DNA of 39,646 nucleotides from Pseudonocardia autotrophica (GTDB lineage Bacteria > Actinomycetota > Actinomycetes > Mycobacteriales > Pseudonocardiaceae), in assembly GCF_000717175.1 (NCBI RefSeq), contig NZ_JNYD01000041.1, positions 1-39,646 on the forward strand, written 5' to 3'. The notes under the pieces were generated by a model that saw only the letters and a list, made by a program, of their open reading frames with translations, made no database searches and was not told the origin of the DNA. Positions 1-7,013 of the stretch are shown here, one piece after another. Position 1 is the first letter of the stretch; each line of letters begins with the position of its first letter. A program made the position numbers and the translations under genes.

Positions 1-1
1 G

Positions 2-109
2 GAGCGCTACTTCCGGGACGCCCCGCTGATGATCGTGGGTGAGGGCACCAACGAGATCCAGCGCAACGTCATCGCCGCCCAGCTCGTCAAGCGCGGCGGG
101 CTCGACTGA
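2..109 (+). CDS. Acyl-CoA dehydrogenase, C-terminal end only
   Basis: The window opens inside this gene, and only the last 35 codons and the TGA stop are visible. The peptide contains the run APLMIVGEGTNEIQRNVIA, which is the highly conserved C-terminal helix of FAD-dependent acyl-CoA dehydrogenases. In that family the G-T-N-E-I-Q-R stretch lies near the FAD and the subunit interface. The enzyme would oxidise an acyl-CoA to the enoyl-CoA in the cytoplasm. Substrate cannot be judged from this fragment. Its stop codon touches the start of a decayed CitE-like gene, so the two were probably once one operon for acyl-CoA or aromatic breakdown. Confidence 0.88.
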   Translation, partial: ERYFRDAPLMIVGEGTNEIQRNVIAAQLVKRGGLD

Positions 110-450
110 TGCCCGGAGACGTGCGCGGCGCTGCTGTCCTGCCCCAATGACCGGCCGGAGCGGTTCGACAAGGCGCGCGCCGCCGCCGACTCGGTGATCC
201 TCGACCTCGAGGACGCCGACGGCCCCGAGCACAAGGACCTTGCCCGGACGCATGTCGTCGGAGCCCTGGCCCGCCTCGGCCGCGGTCCGTGCTGGTTCGG
301 GTCAGTGCTCCCGGGCCCTCGTGGCACGTCGACGTCCTCCGCAGCCGTTCCGACGCCCTCGTCCCGCCCAGCACCTTCGGCGCGCAGTACCTCGACGACC
401 TCAGGCTGCCGTCGGATGAGTGTCCCCCTAAGTGCACTGGGTCACAGTGA
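109..450 (+). pseudogene. Decayed CitE-like (HpcH/HpaI family) lyase gene
   Basis: An ATG directly after the acyl-CoA dehydrogenase stop begins a reading that is recognisable only across three frames. After M-P-G-D-V-R the frame changes near 125. The next piece reads ALLSCPNDRPERFDKARAAA and then VILDLEDADGPEHKDLAR, the N-terminal signature of citrate-lyase beta/CitE-like aldolases: a phosphate-binding-like P-x-D-R-P-E-R-F loop followed by the L-D-L-E-D metal-site strand. Near 290-295 the frame changes again to VRVSAPGPSWHVDVL, which matches the following R-V-N-x-P-G-T-x-W strand of the family. It ends at TGA 448-450. Only the first third of a roughly 280-residue enzyme remains, with two frameshifts, so it is not functional. 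Confidence 0.7.
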
Positions 451-530
451 TCGTCCCTCCCTACCGTCTCACCAGCGCAGATGCGCGCAGGTCACGAGCG
501 CCCCAGCGTCGGGGCGGGGACGGAGAAGCG

Positions 531-905
531 ATGAGCGGGGAGCTCACGGACGTCGGGACCGGCGTCACCCTCTTCACGGCCGGCGAGGTGCGCGGCACCG
601 CCCGGTGGTTCCACGACACGTCCGACGTCCTGTCGATCGACGACGACGACCTCGAGGAGACGATCGCCTTCGTCAACAAGGGCGGGATGACCTTCCTGTC
701 GCCGATCCTGCCGGACCTGAAGGCGATCGTGTGCACCGCGGGGAGCCGGGAGTCGCACCTGGCGATCCTGTCCCGCGAGTCCGACGTGCCGTGTGTGCTC
801 GCGGCGGAGCTGGCCGGGGAGGTCACGGACGGTGACACGGTCGTCCTCGACCTCTCCGACGTCGAGACCGCCCGGATCGGCGTGGCCGCGGCGGTGACGG
901 CGTGA
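531..905 (+). CDS. Stand-alone PEP-utiliser phosphohistidine swivelling domain (copy 1)
   Basis: A 124-residue protein that is almost entirely one PEP-utilising-enzyme mobile domain. The family domain carries a histidine phosphorylated from an ATP-grasp domain that swings to a second active site. Here the motif is G-S-R-E-S-H76-L-A-I-L-S-R-E, followed by the family V-P-C-V. In the usual T-S-H-A-A-[IV] motif the residue after His is Ala; this copy has Leu, a feature shared by the two other copies in the window. ATG 531 is chosen because GGAGAAG lies just upstream; an upstream GTG at 432 would add residues overlapping the CitE remnant. The stop overlaps the next gene by GTGA. It has no ATP-grasp and no acceptor domain of its own, so it must work with partners, most likely the adjacent protein and the PPDK-like protein downstream. 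Confidence 0.82.
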   Translation: MSGELTDVGTGVTLFTAGEVRGTARWFHDTSDVLSIDDDDLEETIAFVNKGGMTFLSPILPDLKAIVCTAGSRESHLAILSRESDVPCVLAAELAGEVTDGDTVVLDLSDVETARIGVAAAVTA

Positions 906-2098
906 CGGCGCAGCTCAGCGCCCCGGAGAACGTCAAGGCGCTCTACACCGACGCCTCCTACGAGCCCACCCTCGAGGAGTGGAACTGGCTCGTGCACGAG
1001 GGTGGTGCCGCCTACAAGAGCGAGCTCTCGGCGCGCACGGTGTTCGAGTCCGAGCTGTTCGGCATGAACACCTACATCCTCATGTCGATGATGGAGGACT
1101 ACCTCCGAGTGCCCGAGCGGCTGCGCGCGATCCGCCGGCACGCCACCCCGGCGGAGCTCGTAGGGCGCGCGCTGCCGATCGGCAACAAGCGCAGCTTCAT
1201 CAACCTGGCGGCGATGCCGCTGCACTACCTGACCGGTCGCGAGCTGTTCGTCGACCTCGGCGAGAACTCCCTGTCCGACGGGCTGGAGGACCAGCTCGAG
1301 GTCCTGCGGTTCTGGCGCGAGGCCACCATCGCGATGCGCACCGACGGCGTGCTCTACAACATGCACGCCGACCCGACGAACTCCAGCCACGTGGTCGACG
1401 ACCGGCTGCTCGACGAGATCCGGGCGAACCTCGTGCCCGCCGACGAGGAGGTGAAGACGGCGATCCGCAAGTTCGGTGCCCGGCTCACCGCCTACGCGTT
1501 CCTGGAGAACTGCGACGCCCGCACCGCGGTCTGCGACACCGGTCCCTACCAGCTCGAGGACGGCACCTTCCTCGCGCTGCGCGAGACCTGCGCCGACGGC
1601 GACGGCGACTTCCCGTGGCTCGACGGGATCCGGGAGACCCTGCCGTACCAGCACTTCGTCATCGCCTACCGGCTGCCGAGCACGGTGCAGATGGACAACA
1701 ACGTCTGGGGCACAGCCTGGTTCACCCCCAGCGACTACCAGGCGGACATCCTCGAGACCCGCGTCTTCTGCACGGACGGCGACGTGCTGCGCCCGCTCGA
1801 CCTCGCGGAGATCGAGGAGGCCACCAAGGCGATCCGGAAGGCGCACCGGGCGCTCTACCAGCGGCTCGCGGAGACCGACCCGGAGGAGCGCAACCTCTAC
1901 GCGACCCAGATGTACGCGTGGAAGACCAAGCCGTGGGCCCGGCTCGCCGGGTGCTACGACGAGATCGACTGGACGGTCACGCCGCGGATCGCCGAGTCCT
2001 ACGAGAAGTTCTCCGACCCGGATCTCGCTCTGCAGCTGATCGGCGGGATCTTCGTGCCGCAGGACCGGGACAGCTGTTTCCGGCCGTTGGGAGGCTGA
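902..2098 (+). CDS. Partner protein of swivelling domain, unknown family (copy 1)
   Basis: 398 residues, GTG start overlapping the preceding stop (GTGA), so translationally coupled. I do not recognise the family. It is clearly a paralogue of the C-terminal part of the 2101-3741 product and of the 7014-8555 product. Shared landmarks, in order, are S-x-L-F-x-M-x-x-Y with a following S-x-x-x-x-x-[FY], P-A-E-L-V-G-R, Y-L-T-G-R-E-L-F, a [FW]-R-x-x-T segment, Y-A-F-L-E-N-C-D-A-R-T-A-V-C-D-T-G-P-Y, F-P-W-L-D-G-I and N-x-W-G-T. The invariant C-x-x-R and S/T-G-P-Y residues are candidate active-site residues. No signal peptide or membrane segment is visible. Every copy sits next to, or is fused to, a phosphohistidine domain. 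This suggests it holds the acceptor site to which phosphate is passed, in place of the PEP/pyruvate barrel; that is inference. Confidence 0.75.
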   Translation: MTAQLSAPENVKALYTDASYEPTLEEWNWLVHEGGAAYKSELSARTVFESELFGMNTYILMSMMEDYLRVPERLRAIRRHATPAELVGRALPIGNKRSFINLAAMPLHYLTGRELFVDLGENSLSDGLEDQLEVLRFWREATIAMRTDGVLYNMHADPTNSSHVVDDRLLDEIRANLVPADEEVKTAIRKFGARLTAYAFLENCDARTAVCDTGPYQLEDGTFLALRETCADGDGDFPWLDGIRETLPYQHFVIAYRLPSTVQMDNNVWGTAWFTPSDYQADILETRVFCTDGDVLRPLDLAEIEEATKAIRKAHRALYQRLAETDPEERNLYATQMYAWKTKPWARLAGCYDEIDWTVTPRIAESYEKFSDPDLALQLIGGIFVPQDRDSCFRPLGG

Positions 2099-2100
2099 GC

Positions 2101-3741
2101 ATGTCCGTCATCGGTAAGGGCACACCGTCCTACACCTTCACCCGCACCACCGGCCGCGTCCGGAACTTCCGGTCGCCGCAGGACGTCATCGAGTCCCTCG
2201 ACACCGACCTCGGGTCGACGATCGCGCTGGTCGCCTCGGGCGGGACCACGTTCCTCTCGCCGATCCTCGGCCAGCTGGGCGGGATCGTGTGCCTCGACGG
2301 CACGCTCCGGTCCCACCTGGCGATCGTGTCCCGCGAGTTCGAGGTGCCGTGCCTCGTCGGGACCGACCTCACCGGCGAGCTCGCGGACGGCACCGAGATC
2401 GTCCTCGACATCGACGACGGGGCGGGCGTCGTCCGTGCGGGGGCCGAGCCGGACAGCACCGCGCCCGCGCAGGACGTCAGCGCCGCCTGGTGGTCGTACG
2501 TCCGGCGCGTCGGCGACGAGATCGCCGTCAAGGACTTCGACGTGCAGGTCACGCCGGAGGCCCTCGACGCGCTGCTCGCCGAGGAGCTGACCGACGACCG
2601 GCTCGACGACCTGGTCCAGCACATGGGCCGCGCGTTCAAGCCGGAGATGACCCGGCGCTCCGGCTTCACCTCCGAGCTGTTCCCGATGCTGCCGTACATG
2701 TCCCTGTCGGTGATCGAGGACTTCCACAGCTACGCCGAGCGGATCGCGGTGATCGACGCCGCGGTGCCGGCCGAGGAGCTCGGCCGCCGGCTGCGGGAGG
2801 GCCCGAACCGGGTCAGCCCGCTGTGGATCTGGATGATCGGCTACCACTACCTGTGCGGCCGCGAGTGCCTGATCCGGATGGGCAAGCTGGGCCGGGACGA
2901 GCGGCGGGAGGAGATCCGCACCGTCGTGGACTTCTGGCGCCGCCTCACGCTGGCGCACCGCGGCGACGGCACCCTCGACTACAAGGACGCCGGCTTCACC
3001 AACCGCTACCTGCCCCAGCCCGTGGTCGACGAGCTCGCCGACGCCGGGACCGTGCTCGACCCGGCCACGTCGAAGGCCCTCAAGCGGCTCAACGCCACCG
3101 TCTCCGGCTACTCGTTCCTCTACTTCTGCGACTCCCGCGTGGGCATCTGCGACTCCGGCCCGTACCCGCGGCGCGGGGCAGCGGCGCGCCGGACGATCGT
3201 GCGGGACTACCTCTCGCTCGGCCCGAGCGCGTGGGCCTACCCGTGGGCCGAGGACCTCGAGCCGCCGTTCGCGGGCCTGACCATGGCGCTGACCTTCGAT
3301 CCCGCCTCCTTCCGCGAGTTCGAGATCAACGACTGGGGCACGACCTTCACCGAGCCGGACCAGCTGCTGGCGTCGGTGACCGAGGCGGCCGTGTTCGGGT
3401 ACCGCGCGGACGGCTCCCGGGAGCTGCTGCCGCCGGAGGCCTGGCCGGAGGTCGCGGCGGCGATCAGCAAGCAGCACATGACGCTGTACCAGCGCTTCGC
3501 GGCGATGGACCGGCGGGAACGGATCTTCGCCGCCACCCGGATGTACACCTCGGGCCTGCGCCCGTTCGCGGCCCTGGCCGGGGTCACCGACTCGATCGAC
3601 TGGTCGATCTCGGACGACACGCTGGCCCTGTACCCGGAGCCGTTCGACGACGACGACCAGGCCGCCGCGATCTTCGGGACCGCGCTGGTGGCCAACGACA
3701 TGCCGGGCTCGTTCTCGCCCGTGCACAGTCGGGACAGCTAG
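2101..3741 (+). CDS. Fusion of phosphohistidine swivelling domain and the unknown partner domain (copy 2)
   Basis: 546 residues. Residues about 15-115 form a swivelling domain with the motif T-L-R-S-H72-L-A-I-V-S-R-E-F-E-V-P-C-L. Residues about 130-540 align with the separate partner protein encoded just upstream: FTSELFPMLPYM, V-P-A-E-E-L-G-R-R, Y-L-C-G-R-E-C-L, FLYFCDSRVGICDSGPYP, and I-N-D-W-G-T. The fusion shows that the two modules encoded separately at 531-905 and 902-2098 act as one functional unit. ATG 2101 follows GGGAGG at 2089-2094 and lies 2 bases after the previous stop. A linker with Thr-Ala-Pro-Ala-Gln separates the domains near residue 120. The ATP-grasp needed to charge His72 is absent, so an external kinase such as the PPDK-like protein at 10711-12468 is expected. 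Confidence 0.8.
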   Translation: MSVIGKGTPSYTFTRTTGRVRNFRSPQDVIESLDTDLGSTIALVASGGTTFLSPILGQLGGIVCLDGTLRSHLAIVSREFEVPCLVGTDLTGELADGTEIVLDIDDGAGVVRAGAEPDSTAPAQDVSAAWWSYVRRVGDEIAVKDFDVQVTPEALDALLAEELTDDRLDDLVQHMGRAFKPEMTRRSGFTSELFPMLPYMSLSVIEDFHSYAERIAVIDAAVPAEELGRRLREGPNRVSPLWIWMIGYHYLCGRECLIRMGKLGRDERREEIRTVVDFWRRLTLAHRGDGTLDYKDAGFTNRYLPQPVVDELADAGTVLDPATSKALKRLNATVSGYSFLYFCDSRVGICDSGPYPRRGAAARRTIVRDYLSLGPSAWAYPWAEDLEPPFAGLTMALTFDPASFREFEINDWGTTFTEPDQLLASVTEAAVFGYRADGSRELLPPEAWPEVAAAISKQHMTLYQRFAAMDRRERIFAATRMYTSGLRPFAALAGVTDSIDWSISDDTLALYPEPFDDDDQAAAIFGTALVANDMPGSFSPVHSRDS

Positions 3742-3748
3742 GAGAGTC

Positions 3749-4894
3749 ATGCGCCAGTCGATGCAGATCCTCACCGCGGCCGACGAGCTGCTGTGCCACC
3801 AGACCCCGGAGACGTTCGCGACGATCGCTCACGCGGACATCTCCTGGACCGAGAAGCTGTGGGGCTCGCTCTTCGCCCGGGACGGGTCGCTGCAGGTCGA
3901 CGTGGGTCTGGGCAAGTACCACAACCGCAACGTGATCGACATGTTCGCCGGGATCTCCCGGGGGAAGGAGCAGCTGACCGTCCGGGCCAGCCGGCAGCTC
4001 GACCTGGACCCGGAGCGGGTCGGCGTGGGGCCGCTGGACTACGAGGTCCTCGAACCGCTGAGGAAGGTGCGGTTCGTGCTGCGGGAGAACCACATGCTCC
4101 CGATCCGGTTCGACCTCACCGTCACCGGCGTGCTGCCGCCCTTCCTCGAACGCAAGGACGCGCAGCGCGAGCCGCACGGCTTCCGCATCCAGTCCGACCT
4201 GCTGCGGTACCACCAGTCGTCGACCGTCAGCGGCGCCGTGTGGATCGACGGCGAGAAGATCGAGGTGCGCGACGAGGAGTGGTTCGGCTTCCGCGACCAC
4301 TCCTGGGGCGTGCGGATGGACGTGGGCGAGCCGGCGCCGGACGTGTTCAAGCCGCAGCGTCTGGAGCAGGACTTCCTCCTGACCTGGAGCCCGATGTACC
4401 TGCGCCGGCCCGACGGGTCGCACTACGAGATCCACCACTACCACCAGGCCGTGGACCACGAGACGACCTACTTCTCCGGGTTCGTCAACGAGGCGGACGG
4501 CCGTCAGGTCCCGCTCAACGGCATGGTGGACGAGCTCAAGTTCGACCCGGTCAACCGGAGGCTGCTGGGCGGCAAGATGACCTTCGACGCGGGCTGGGGC
4601 GCCACCCGGACCGTGGAGATCGAGCCGATCAGCGACACCGGCTTCCACCTGGGGACCGGGCTCTACTTCGGGTTCAAGGGGCACCGGCACGGCCAGTGGC
4701 ACGGCCCGCAGCACATCGACGGCGAGCGCTACGCCGACGTGTCGGCCCGGGAGACCGTCGAGGAGGTCCACCAGCTCCGCGACTGCGTGATCCGCGTCCG
4801 CGAGGGCGAGGCCGTGGGGTACGGGATCTTCGAGTCCATGGTGATCGGGGAGCACCAGCGGTACGGCCTGACCCGGGAGAGCTCCTTCCTGTGA
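3749..4894 (+). CDS. CrtC/AttH-like lipocalin-fold protein, function unknown
   Basis: 381 residues, ATG preceded by AGGAGAG only 8 bases after the previous stop. The centre contains F-G-F-R-D-H-S-W-G-V-R, a landmark I associate with the hydroxyneurosporene-synthase/AttH/tocopherol-cyclase-like beta-barrel proteins. Charged strands with paired aromatic residues follow (Y-E-I-H-H-Y-H-Q-A). In that superfamily members hydrate isoprenoid double bonds or bind hydrophobic ligands. No transmembrane segment or signal peptide is visible. It closes the first block of the locus before a long palindrome. It may bind or hydrate the hydrophobic substrate of the pathway; the family link is moderate and the role is unproven. 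Confidence 0.6.
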   Translation: MRQSMQILTAADELLCHQTPETFATIAHADISWTEKLWGSLFARDGSLQVDVGLGKYHNRNVIDMFAGISRGKEQLTVRASRQLDLDPERVGVGPLDYEVLEPLRKVRFVLRENHMLPIRFDLTVTGVLPPFLERKDAQREPHGFRIQSDLLRYHQSSTVSGAVWIDGEKIEVRDEEWFGFRDHSWGVRMDVGEPAPDVFKPQRLEQDFLLTWSPMYLRRPDGSHYEIHHYHQAVDHETTYFSGFVNEADGRQVPLNGMVDELKFDPVNRRLLGGKMTFDAGWGATRTVEIEPISDTGFHLGTGLYFGFKGHRHGQWHGPQHIDGERYADVSARETVEEVHQLRDCVIRVREGEAVGYGIFESMVIGEHQRYGLTRESSFL

Positions 4895-4898
4895 CCCT

Positions 4899-4938
4899 GT
4901 GAGTGGCGATGGTCGCCATAGCGACTATCGCCACTCAC
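4899..4938. repeat. Long palindrome A, probable terminator or repetitive element
   Basis: Begins 4 bases after the stop of the CrtC-like gene. Left arm 4899-4916 and right arm 4921-4938 pair over 18 bp around a 4-base CATA loop. The single mismatch in DNA becomes a G-U pair in RNA. There is no T-run after it. The same arms, with the same preceding CCCTGT context, recur at 8560-8599, so this looks like a dispersed terminator-like element. Confidence 0.75.
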
Positions 4939-4946
4939 GACCGTGG

Positions 4947-5332
4947 TCAGGGACCGAGCAGGCGCACCGAGACGTCGGGCAGCTCGTCGAACCGCGCCCG
5001 TGCATCCGTGGTCAGCAGCACCCGGTCGGTGGCCCGGGCCGTCGCGGCGATGATCAGGCCGTCTGGGCCCCGTGGGCGCCCGTGCGCCGGACGTGGGCGA
5101 GCAGGGCGGCGTGGTGCTCGGCGACCTTCACCGTGTAGTCCACCACCGGGACGATGGCCAGCAGACCGTCGAGGTAGGGGCGCGGCGACGCGCGGCGGCG
5201 CGGATCAGGGTCCTGTTCGATGCCGGCGAGGAACTCGGCCACCGCGACCGCGGGGAGGGCGAGCTCCTCGCCGTCGCTGCTCGTGGCGAGGTCGAGCCTG
5301 CCCCGTGCGGTGGCGACCAGAGATCTCCGACA
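4947..5332 (-). pseudogene. VapC-like PIN-domain toxin remnant
   Basis: The minus strand carries a PIN domain split in two frames. The upstream part (5332 down to about 5072) reads RGRLDLATSSDGEELALPAV, then V-A-V-A-E-F-L-A-G-I-E and later H-H-A-A-L-L-A-H-V-R-R-T-G-A-H. The downstream part, in another frame, reads GPDGLIIAATARATDRVLL, T-T-D-A-R-A-R-F and ends at TGA (4949-4947). The break is consistent with loss of a single base near 5070-5074. The N-terminus is also missing: the first catalytic Asp strand (L-D-T-S/N) has been replaced by unrelated residues where it abuts the luxR stop. No antitoxin gene is seen. It is a dead VapC-type ribonuclease relic inserted between two blocks of the locus. 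Confidence 0.7.
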
Positions 5333-5333
5333 C

Positions 5334-6158
5334 TCAGCGGGAGCGGGCGAGCAGCGCCAGCTCCATGCGGGACTGGCAGCCGGTGGCGGCCAGGATCCGG
5401 CTGACGTACTTCTTCACGCTGTCCTCGGCCAGCGACAGCGTCTCGGCGATGTCGGCGTTCGAGAGGCCCTCCGCGACCAGCTGCACCACCTGCCGCTGCC
5501 GCTCGGACAGCCCGGCCAGCGCGGCCTTGGGGCGGGACACCGGCAGGCTGCGGGCGATGGCCGACAGCTGGCGGCTGAGCAGCCGCAGCGTGGCGAGCTC
5601 GGCGGGCCCGAGCTTGTCCGCCCGCGGATCGAACATGCCGACGAGCGCGGTGTGCCCACCCGGCAGCTCCAGGCGCAGCGCCGCCGCGCACTCCATGCCC
5701 CACGTCGCGTGCAGGAAGTGCCGCACGTAGGCCTCGGCGGAGGCGGGGAGGGTGCCCCGCGCCTGCAGCTCGCTCAACGACGCCAGCCCGCTCGACACCA
5801 GCTGGCGCATGGCCATCGGCGTGCCGAAGACGTCGTGGCGCGACCACCGCTCCTGGTACTCGGGGAGCATCCGGGCGGTGTTGCCCTCGGTCAGCGGCGA
5901 CAGGTCGCCGAACACGTTGTGGAAGGTCGCCCCGGCGAAGAACGAGACGTGCTGGAGCGCGAAATGGCTGCTCAGCGCGCCGACCATCTGCTCCTTGAAA
6001 TCCGGGAGCGAGGCTGCGGTGTCGCAGCACTCCAGCACGTCGAAGGCCCGTTCGTAATCGGCCTTGCGCAGCACGGGACGAGTCTGGCGGCGAGGGGACC
6101 GGGGAGTCGTCGCTGACGCCTGACTGTCCACCAACGTGGACTGGGTCACAACGCTCAC
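5334..6158 (-). CDS. LuxR-type transcription regulator
   Basis: 274 residues with a GTG start preceded by AAAGGTAGG. The N-terminal about 200 residues look like a GAF/autoinducer-binding-like ligand domain; the C-terminal about 60 residues form the LuxR helix-turn-helix (L-S-E-R-Q-R-Q-V-V-Q-L-V-A-E-G-L-S-N-A-D-I-A, then a V-K-K-Y-V recognition helix). There is no receiver domain, so it probably senses a small molecule directly. It is divergent from the 6278-7012 gene, and its 119-base upstream gap contains an inverted GGATCCG/CGGATCC pair. It is the only regulator in the left-hand locus, so it likely controls blocks 2 and 3 and perhaps itself. Confidence 0.85.
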   Translation of the reverse strand: MSVVTQSTLVDSQASATTPRSPRRQTRPVLRKADYERAFDVLECCDTAASLPDFKEQMVGALSSHFALQHVSFFAGATFHNVFGDLSPLTEGNTARMLPEYQERWSRHDVFGTPMAMRQLVSSGLASLSELQARGTLPASAEAYVRHFLHATWGMECAAALRLELPGGHTALVGMFDPRADKLGPAELATLRLLSRQLSAIARSLPVSRPKAALAGLSERQRQVVQLVAEGLSNADIAETLSLAEDSVKKYVSRILAATGCQSRMELALLARSR

Positions 6159-6277
6159 GGTACCTACCTTTCCACCTCGTGAACAGCAGGGGATCCGATG
6201 GGGTGAGGGCCCGGATCCGCCGCCGGTGGCTCACCCGCCGCCACGACCTCGACGGTTCCGCTCACAGTGAGGTGACG
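6159..6277. promoter_or_regulatory. Divergent promoter region between luxR and the third swivelling-domain gene
   Basis: This 119-base gap must hold the promoters of luxR (leftward) and of block 2 (rightward). It contains GGATCCG at 6191-6197 and its reverse complement CGGATCC at 6212-6218; the half sites are 21 bp apart, two helical turns, which fits a dimeric activator. A smaller perfect inverted repeat CTCAC-A-GTGAG lies at 6261-6271, just before the ribosome binding site of the rightward gene. No confident -35/-10 boxes could be read. Confidence 0.45.
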
Positions 6278-7012
6278 ATGTCCGATTCCCGCGACGGCAC
6301 GGTGGCTGCGCAGACCCCACCGAAATGGGGAGCCACCGAGATGCTCCCGCTCCCGGCCCGGTTCAACGGGGCGGTCCGCGCGTTGGCCGCGAAGCGCTTC
6401 GCCGCGACCGACGCGGACTGGAAGGACGTGGTGTTCGACCGCCAGTTCGACCTGTTCTCGCTGGCCGACGCCCGCGCGATCGAGCAGGAGGCGCTCGACT
6501 CCGGCTACCGCTTCGACTTCTCGGCGACGGTGTCGCTGGAGTCGGAGCCGGACAAGTACAAGCGGCCGGAGAAGGCCGCGTCGTCCTTCGCCGAGGGGCC
6601 GTCGGCCGACGGCCGCCGCCAGGTCGGCGTCGGTGACAACGTCCTGCGCAAGGCCGAGACGGTCACCGGCCCGGTCGCCCTGATCTCGACCACCGAGCAG
6701 GTCATGGGCTTCCTGGCCGACGGGGTGCCGGCCGGCACCATTGCCGTGATCGACGACTCCGGCGGCACGCTCACCGCGCCGATCATCGAGGGCTTCGCCG
6801 GCGTGATCTGCCTTGGCGGCTCGGTCCGCTCCCACCTCGGGATCCTGGCCCGCGAGTACGACGTGCCGACCCTCATGAACTGCACGATCGACACCCTTCG
6901 CGACGGCGACGTCGTCGAGATCGAGGTGACCGCGGCCCCGCCGGCGGCCGACGCGTACGAGACCGGCGACACCGGGCACGCCCGGATCTGGATCCTGGAG
7001 AAGGGCGCCTGA
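6278..7012 (+). CDS. Phosphohistidine swivelling-domain protein with extra N-terminal region (copy 3)
   Basis: 244 residues. ATG 6278 follows GAGGTGA; an upstream in-frame GTG (6179) would run through the regulatory gap and gives a non-conserved Arg-rich stretch. Residues 1 to about 120 are an added segment not present in copies 1 and 2 (it includes FNGAVRALAAKRFAATDADW) and may be a docking region. Residues about 125-225 are the swivelling domain with G-S-V-R-S-H186-L-G-I-L-A-R-E-Y-D-V-P. Like the other copies it has Leu rather than Ala after the His. One base separates its stop from the next ATG, so it is co-translated with its partner. It has no ATP-grasp domain. Confidence 0.8.
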   Translation: MSDSRDGTVAAQTPPKWGATEMLPLPARFNGAVRALAAKRFAATDADWKDVVFDRQFDLFSLADARAIEQEALDSGYRFDFSATVSLESEPDKYKRPEKAASSFAEGPSADGRRQVGVGDNVLRKAETVTGPVALISTTEQVMGFLADGVPAGTIAVIDDSGGTLTAPIIEGFAGVICLGGSVRSHLGILAREYDVPTLMNCTIDTLRDGDVVEIEVTAAPPAADAYETGDTGHARIWILEKGA

Positions 7013-7013
7013 G

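Noticed and set aside
432..530. Upstream GTG start for the first swivelling-domain gene.
   Set aside because: Overlaps the CitE remnant and adds unconserved residues; ATG 531 has a good GGAGAAG site.
979..3741. A 920-codon open frame that joins the shadow of 902-2098 to the fusion gene.
   Set aside because: Its first half is Arg/Ala-rich out-of-frame sequence over a real gene; the true start is ATG 2101 with GGGAGG.
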